Below are positions 14,137 to 16,470 of a DNA stretch of 16,470 bases, piece by piece. This DNA comes from Micavibrio aeruginosavorus (GTDB taxonomy: Bacteria; Pseudomonadota; Alphaproteobacteria; Micavibrionales; Micavibrionaceae), in the NCBI GenBank assembly GCA_003240795.1, contig QFNK01000011.1, positions 1 through 16,470 of the forward strand, in the 5' to 3' direction. A program made the position numbers and the translations under genes. Each line of letters begins with the position of its first letter. The first letter of the stretch is position 1. The notes beneath the pieces are model-generated. The model searched no databases and had not been told where the DNA came from. It saw nothing but the letters and a program-made list of their open reading frames with translations.

Positions 14137-14439
14137 TCACGACGTATCGGGATTTGATTTTCCTTGCGCCAACCACGTATCGACATCCGGCATGTAATAC
14201 CGGATGCGATTATTCGATATTTTGTAGAAATTCGGTCCTTTGCCTTCTCTGCGCCAACGGTCCAGCGTTTTTTCAGACACTTTAAGAAACGCCGCCAACA
14301 TCTTCGGCGTTACAAAGGGCGTATTGGGCATCTTATACGGCTTCAAGTCGTATTGACTTTGATAAGCCCCATTTTTCTGGCCGATTTGGGACAAAACTTC
14401 CCCGGCCAGACCCTTGTGATGGTCTGGTATCTTTTTCAT
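14137..14439 (-). CDS. Helix-turn-helix protein of MerR/excisionase type (HTH_17)
   Basis: 100 aa from the third ATG (14439, MKKIPDHHKG), favoured because GGAG lies 6 bases upstream; starts at 14451 and 14445 are also in frame and lack one. The C-terminal half is a HTH_17 domain: 'PFVTPKMLAAFLKVSEKTLDRWRREGKGP' region, then 'NNRIRYYMPDVDTWLAQG', the usual ending for recombination directionality factors (RdfS, AlpA, Xis). The N-terminal 45 residues are basic and unrecognised. It lies 36-48 bases after the 98-aa DNA-binding gene. A role as excisionase for one of the two integrases is likely from family and context, but not proven. Confidence 0.75.
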   Translation of the reverse strand: MKKIPDHHKGLAGEVLSQIGQKNGAYQSQYDLKPYKMPNTPFVTPKMLAAFLKVSEKTLDRWRREGKGPNFYKISNNRIRYYMPDVDTWLAQGKSNPDTS

Positions 14440-14487
14440 TTTCATCTCCATGTCAGGATTTGAGCGCGATTAGCACTCAGGGGCGGG

Positions 14488-14784
14488 TCAGACTTTCACT
14501 GCCAATTCGCGTTGTGCAGAAACCCATTCCCTGAATTTGGCTGCATCCAGCAAAATCTTACGACCAATCCTTACTATCGCTCCTGCCTCGACCAAGCCAT
14601 TACCTGCTATCATCTCTCCGCTGGCACTGTAACGCGGCTTGGCGTTATAGAGCAGGTGACGCAATGCCCCTGTCGTCAGGTAATTAAACTCTGGCAGCTC
14701 GACAAATTCATCCACTGTAAACAGGGAACGAGGCTGCGGAGCCGCAGGCAAGCTGTATTCGGGGCGGTAAACGAGGTGATCCAT
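14488..14784 (-). CDS. Small DNA-binding protein, excisionase-like
   Basis: 98 aa. ATG at 14784 has GGAGA 7 bases upstream. The start 'MDHLVYRPEYSLPAAPQPRS' is Pro-rich and flexible. Residues 20-90 include 'FTVDEFVELPEFNYLTTGALRHLLYNAK' and the closing 'GAIVRIGRKILLDAAKFREW', the phrase that ends many excisionase and phage/plasmid winged-helix proteins (read as wing plus last helix). Two consecutive small DNA-binding genes suggest a regulator plus excisionase pair. The preceding 73-base gap has a dyad at 14834-14852 where either could bind. Family assignment is moderate. Confidence 0.65.
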   Translation of the reverse strand: MDHLVYRPEYSLPAAPQPRSLFTVDEFVELPEFNYLTTGALRHLLYNAKPRYSASGEMIAGNGLVEAGAIVRIGRKILLDAAKFREWVSAQRELAVKV

Positions 14785-14833
14785 TATACATTCTCCATTG
14801 TTTGCAAATTGAACTGATTAACCATGACATCCT

Positions 14834-14852
14834 ATGAGTCTCTGCAACTCAT
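14834..14852. promoter_or_regulatory. Inverted repeat ATGAGT-N7-ACTCAT, candidate operator
   Basis: Perfect 6-bp arms in the gap between the FseA-like gene and the 98-aa DNA-binding gene, 50 bases before the latter's ATG. Position suits a binding site for an activator or for the small HTH proteins. Confidence 0.35.
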
Positions 14853-14857
14853 GTGAA

Positions 14858-15679
14858 TTACACCTCGATCTGGCCATTTCCGGTGGTACTGGGTTTATAA
14901 AGGAAGGACCGGTAGTTCCTTTGCGCTGCCAAAGCCTGTTCCTTCCACCGGTGTCCTTGTTGCGCCGCGCTCTTGCCTGTAACCGTTTCGTCATAACCTA
15001 ACGCGATGGCAATATCCGCGCAGCTTATGTCGGGAACAGTGCGAAGAAGATCAAGAACGCGGAGATGGCGCTTAAGATATTCCGTTTCTTTCTTAGGAAA
15101 GCCGGTTCGCTTGATACTATGCAACGCCCTATTCTCTTCATAGATACAATCCAATGCTTCCTTGAGAACCCTGATTTGATCCATGCGTGAAGTTTCCAGA
15201 TCAAATACGAATATAGCCTTGTCTGGCACTATCGCATTCACGTGGGGCGTTCCATCATATCCGCCAATTTCTTCAAGGAACGGGATAAGGTCTTCCTCCC
15301 GTCGTATGAGCATGGGGTACATGGATACAGGCTTTAAGAAGACAACAGGCTTGCCATACGGCTGATCGTATGGAGCCAACTTCTTTAACCCCCATCTTTC
15401 AGCGGCATAGTCATCCACGTGAAGTGTTCGCGGTTCCTCACCACCTTCTTCAAGAATACGAGAAATCCAACGCTTCTGGCTACCTATATCTTCGGGTTTC
15501 ATAGGCGGGATAAACACCGTAGTCTGTTTACCGCCTCCATACTTGTCCCAGTCCGCATGATATTCAGGAAAACGGCGTAGAAATTCCCATGCCCAGACTT
15601 CACCGCAGGCTCCAGCCATAAAGCTATAAGAGTCTGGTTTTGTTGCGTCCGGCAATTCCGCCCAACTAGATTTCGACAT
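14858..15679 (-). CDS. FseA-like excision activator (DUF6499 + DUF2285)
   Basis: 273 aa. The N-terminus ('SYSFMAGACGEVWAWEFLRRFPEYHADW', W6 to W44 region) is the DUF6499 transcriptional-regulator domain. The rest carries a DUF2285 layout: 'LHVDDYAAERWGLKKLAP', 'GKPVVFLKPVS', then the helix-turn-helix-like 'SCADIAIALGYDET' and the ending 'HRWKEQALAAQRNYRSFLY'. In ICEMlSymR7A these two domains are encoded by two frames joined by programmed frameshifting to make the excision activator FseA; here they are a single uninterrupted frame. ATG at 15679 has AAGGA 9 bases upstream and overlaps the integrase stop by 14 bases. It probably activates the downstream excisionase genes. Domain recognition is solid; the activator role is from the family. 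Confidence 0.75.
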   Translation of the reverse strand: MSKSSWAELPDATKPDSYSFMAGACGEVWAWEFLRRFPEYHADWDKYGGGKQTTVFIPPMKPEDIGSQKRWISRILEEGGEEPRTLHVDDYAAERWGLKKLAPYDQPYGKPVVFLKPVSMYPMLIRREEDLIPFLEEIGGYDGTPHVNAIVPDKAIFVFDLETSRMDQIRVLKEALDCIYEENRALHSIKRTGFPKKETEYLKRHLRVLDLLRTVPDISCADIAIALGYDETVTGKSAAQQGHRWKEQALAAQRNYRSFLYKPSTTGNGQIEV

Positions 15680-16470
15680 GTCCTAAAATCCTTTCCGCCA
15701 TTGTTGCCACCACTTTTGAGGTATGGCTGTTTGAGAGGTGTGTATAGCGTTTGACCATCGCCAGCGTTTTGTGACCCAGCACCTCAGCAATCTCAACGGC
15801 GTTGGCGCCGTTCATGGCTAAATGGCTGGCCGTGGAATGCCGCAGATCATGAAAACGAACGCCTTTGATCTTGGCTGTTTTGAGCGCATGTTCCCACGCA
15901 TGGCGAAAGTCTATGGGCCTGTTTGGATCGTTCGGGGATGGGAATAGAAGTACCTGCCCGTCTAGTTTTTCGGAGCGCATCTTCTTCAACAATTCAGAAG
16001 CACGGCCTTCGACAAATACAGACCGGACTTGGCCATTCTTGGTTTTTGGCAAGGTGATACGTGTTCCATCTTGGTTTACGTCCTCCCATTTCATACATGC
16101 GATTTCGTTGCGACGTGCGCCTGTGGCGATGCCAATCATCACGAGGTTGAAAAGATGTGGGTTCTGGCTTCGTTTGCAGGCCGACAGCAGGTCGATTATT
16201 TCCTGTTCGCTTAAGAAACGGATATGGTTTAACGGCTCCTTGAATTTATCGACATCAGCGACAGGATTATGGCTGATCCATTTTAAGCGTTTTATACCGA
16301 AATTGAAGGCGGTGCTTAATGCCACGGTATAGCGATTGATAGTCGCCCCGCTCATTTTAATGGGCTTGCCATCTTCATCCTTACGGACAGTATCCCGATC
16401 CCGCAGCAGGCTTTGCGCCTTCATAACGTGTTCGCTCTTGAAATCGGCCAGCGTTACCTTACCAAACTCG
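15666..16470 (-). CDS. Tyrosine integrase, 5'-truncated by the window edge
   Basis: The reading frame is open to the right edge, with 15 further codons before the first internal Met (EFGKVTLADFKSEH...), so the true start lies outside the window. The visible 267 residues include part of the core-binding domain ('SGATINRYTVALSTAF') and the full catalytic domain: Arg in 'ATGARRNEIACMKWED', Lys in 'PKTKNGQVR', 'FHDLRHSTASHLAMNGA' (His and Arg), 'LGHKTLAMVKRYTHL' (His and Tyr nucleophile). It overlaps the FseA-like gene by 14 bases. The integrase-FseA order suggests an operon-like unit. Its att site would lie beyond its start, outside the window, or at the far side of the element. Confidence 0.92.
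   Translation of the reverse strand, partial: EFGKVTLADFKSEHVMKAQSLLRDRDTVRKDEDGKPIKMSGATINRYTVALSTAFNFGIKRLKWISHNPVADVDKFKEPLNHIRFLSEQEIIDLLSACKRSQNPHLFNLVMIGIATGARRNEIACMKWEDVNQDGTRITLPKTKNGQVRSVFVEGRASELLKKMRSEKLDGQVLLFPSPNDPNRPIDFRHAWEHALKTAKIKGVRFHDLRHSTASHLAMNGANAVEIAEVLGHKTLAMVKRYTHLSNSHTSKVVATMAERILGHVEI

Noticed and set aside
1..16470. CRISPR arrays, rRNA genes, canonical tRNA genes and insertion-sequence ends
   Set aside because: No regularly spaced direct repeats, no rRNA-like stretches, no complete cloverleaf and no transposase gene were seen on reading either strand.

Overview
The window reads as accessory DNA from a bacterium with roughly even base composition, most likely an alphaproteobacterium. 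That placement rests on the DUF6499/DUF2285 excision-activator-type protein, the Rrf2/NsrR-Hmp pair and the style of the integrases. It is an inference; no rRNA or housekeeping marker is present to fix the taxon.

Left block (1-4134, all minus strand): a tightly packed defence-type operon. A MmeI-like single-chain restriction-methylation enzyme (PD-ExK nuclease, N6-adenine methylase and specificity domain in one polypeptide) is followed by three genes of an ABC three-component (ABC-3C) system: the large partner protein, the small middle component (MC6 type), and the first 12 codons of the ABC ATPase, which leaves the window on the left. Junctions are a 4-base gap, then two 4-base ATGA overlaps, so the four genes are very probably expressed as one unit.

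Second block (4252-6668): two divergent pairs. On the minus strand, an XRE-type regulator with a TrmB-like effector domain is coupled to a formyltransferase with an intact Asn-His-Asp active site. On the plus strand are two small coupled genes of unknown function. The region between them carries two CACG...CGTG dyads that could be operators. A hairpin terminator closes the plus pair against hmp.

Third block (6726-10003): a nitric-oxide response cassette. hmp (flavohaemoprotein NO dioxygenase) diverges from nsrR, with a 23-base NsrR-like dyad overlapping both promoters. Downstream of nsrR, in the same direction, is a multi-pass membrane protein with a C-terminal DUF305 domain, then a clear terminator.

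Fourth block (10022-16470, all minus strand): first a small lipoprotein whose upstream region (about 10433-10624) is unusually rich in hairpins. Then comes what looks like a small integrative element. Read in its own direction from the right edge it has a 5'-truncated tyrosine integrase, an FseA-like DUF6499+DUF2285 activator, two small helix-turn-helix proteins of excisionase type, a probable replication initiator, a 375-base gap with a 12-bp inverted repeat, a protein resembling the C-terminal region of RarA/MgsA clamp-loader-like ATPases, and a second tyrosine recombinase overlapping it by 4 bases. No element ends (att repeats) could be identified within the window.
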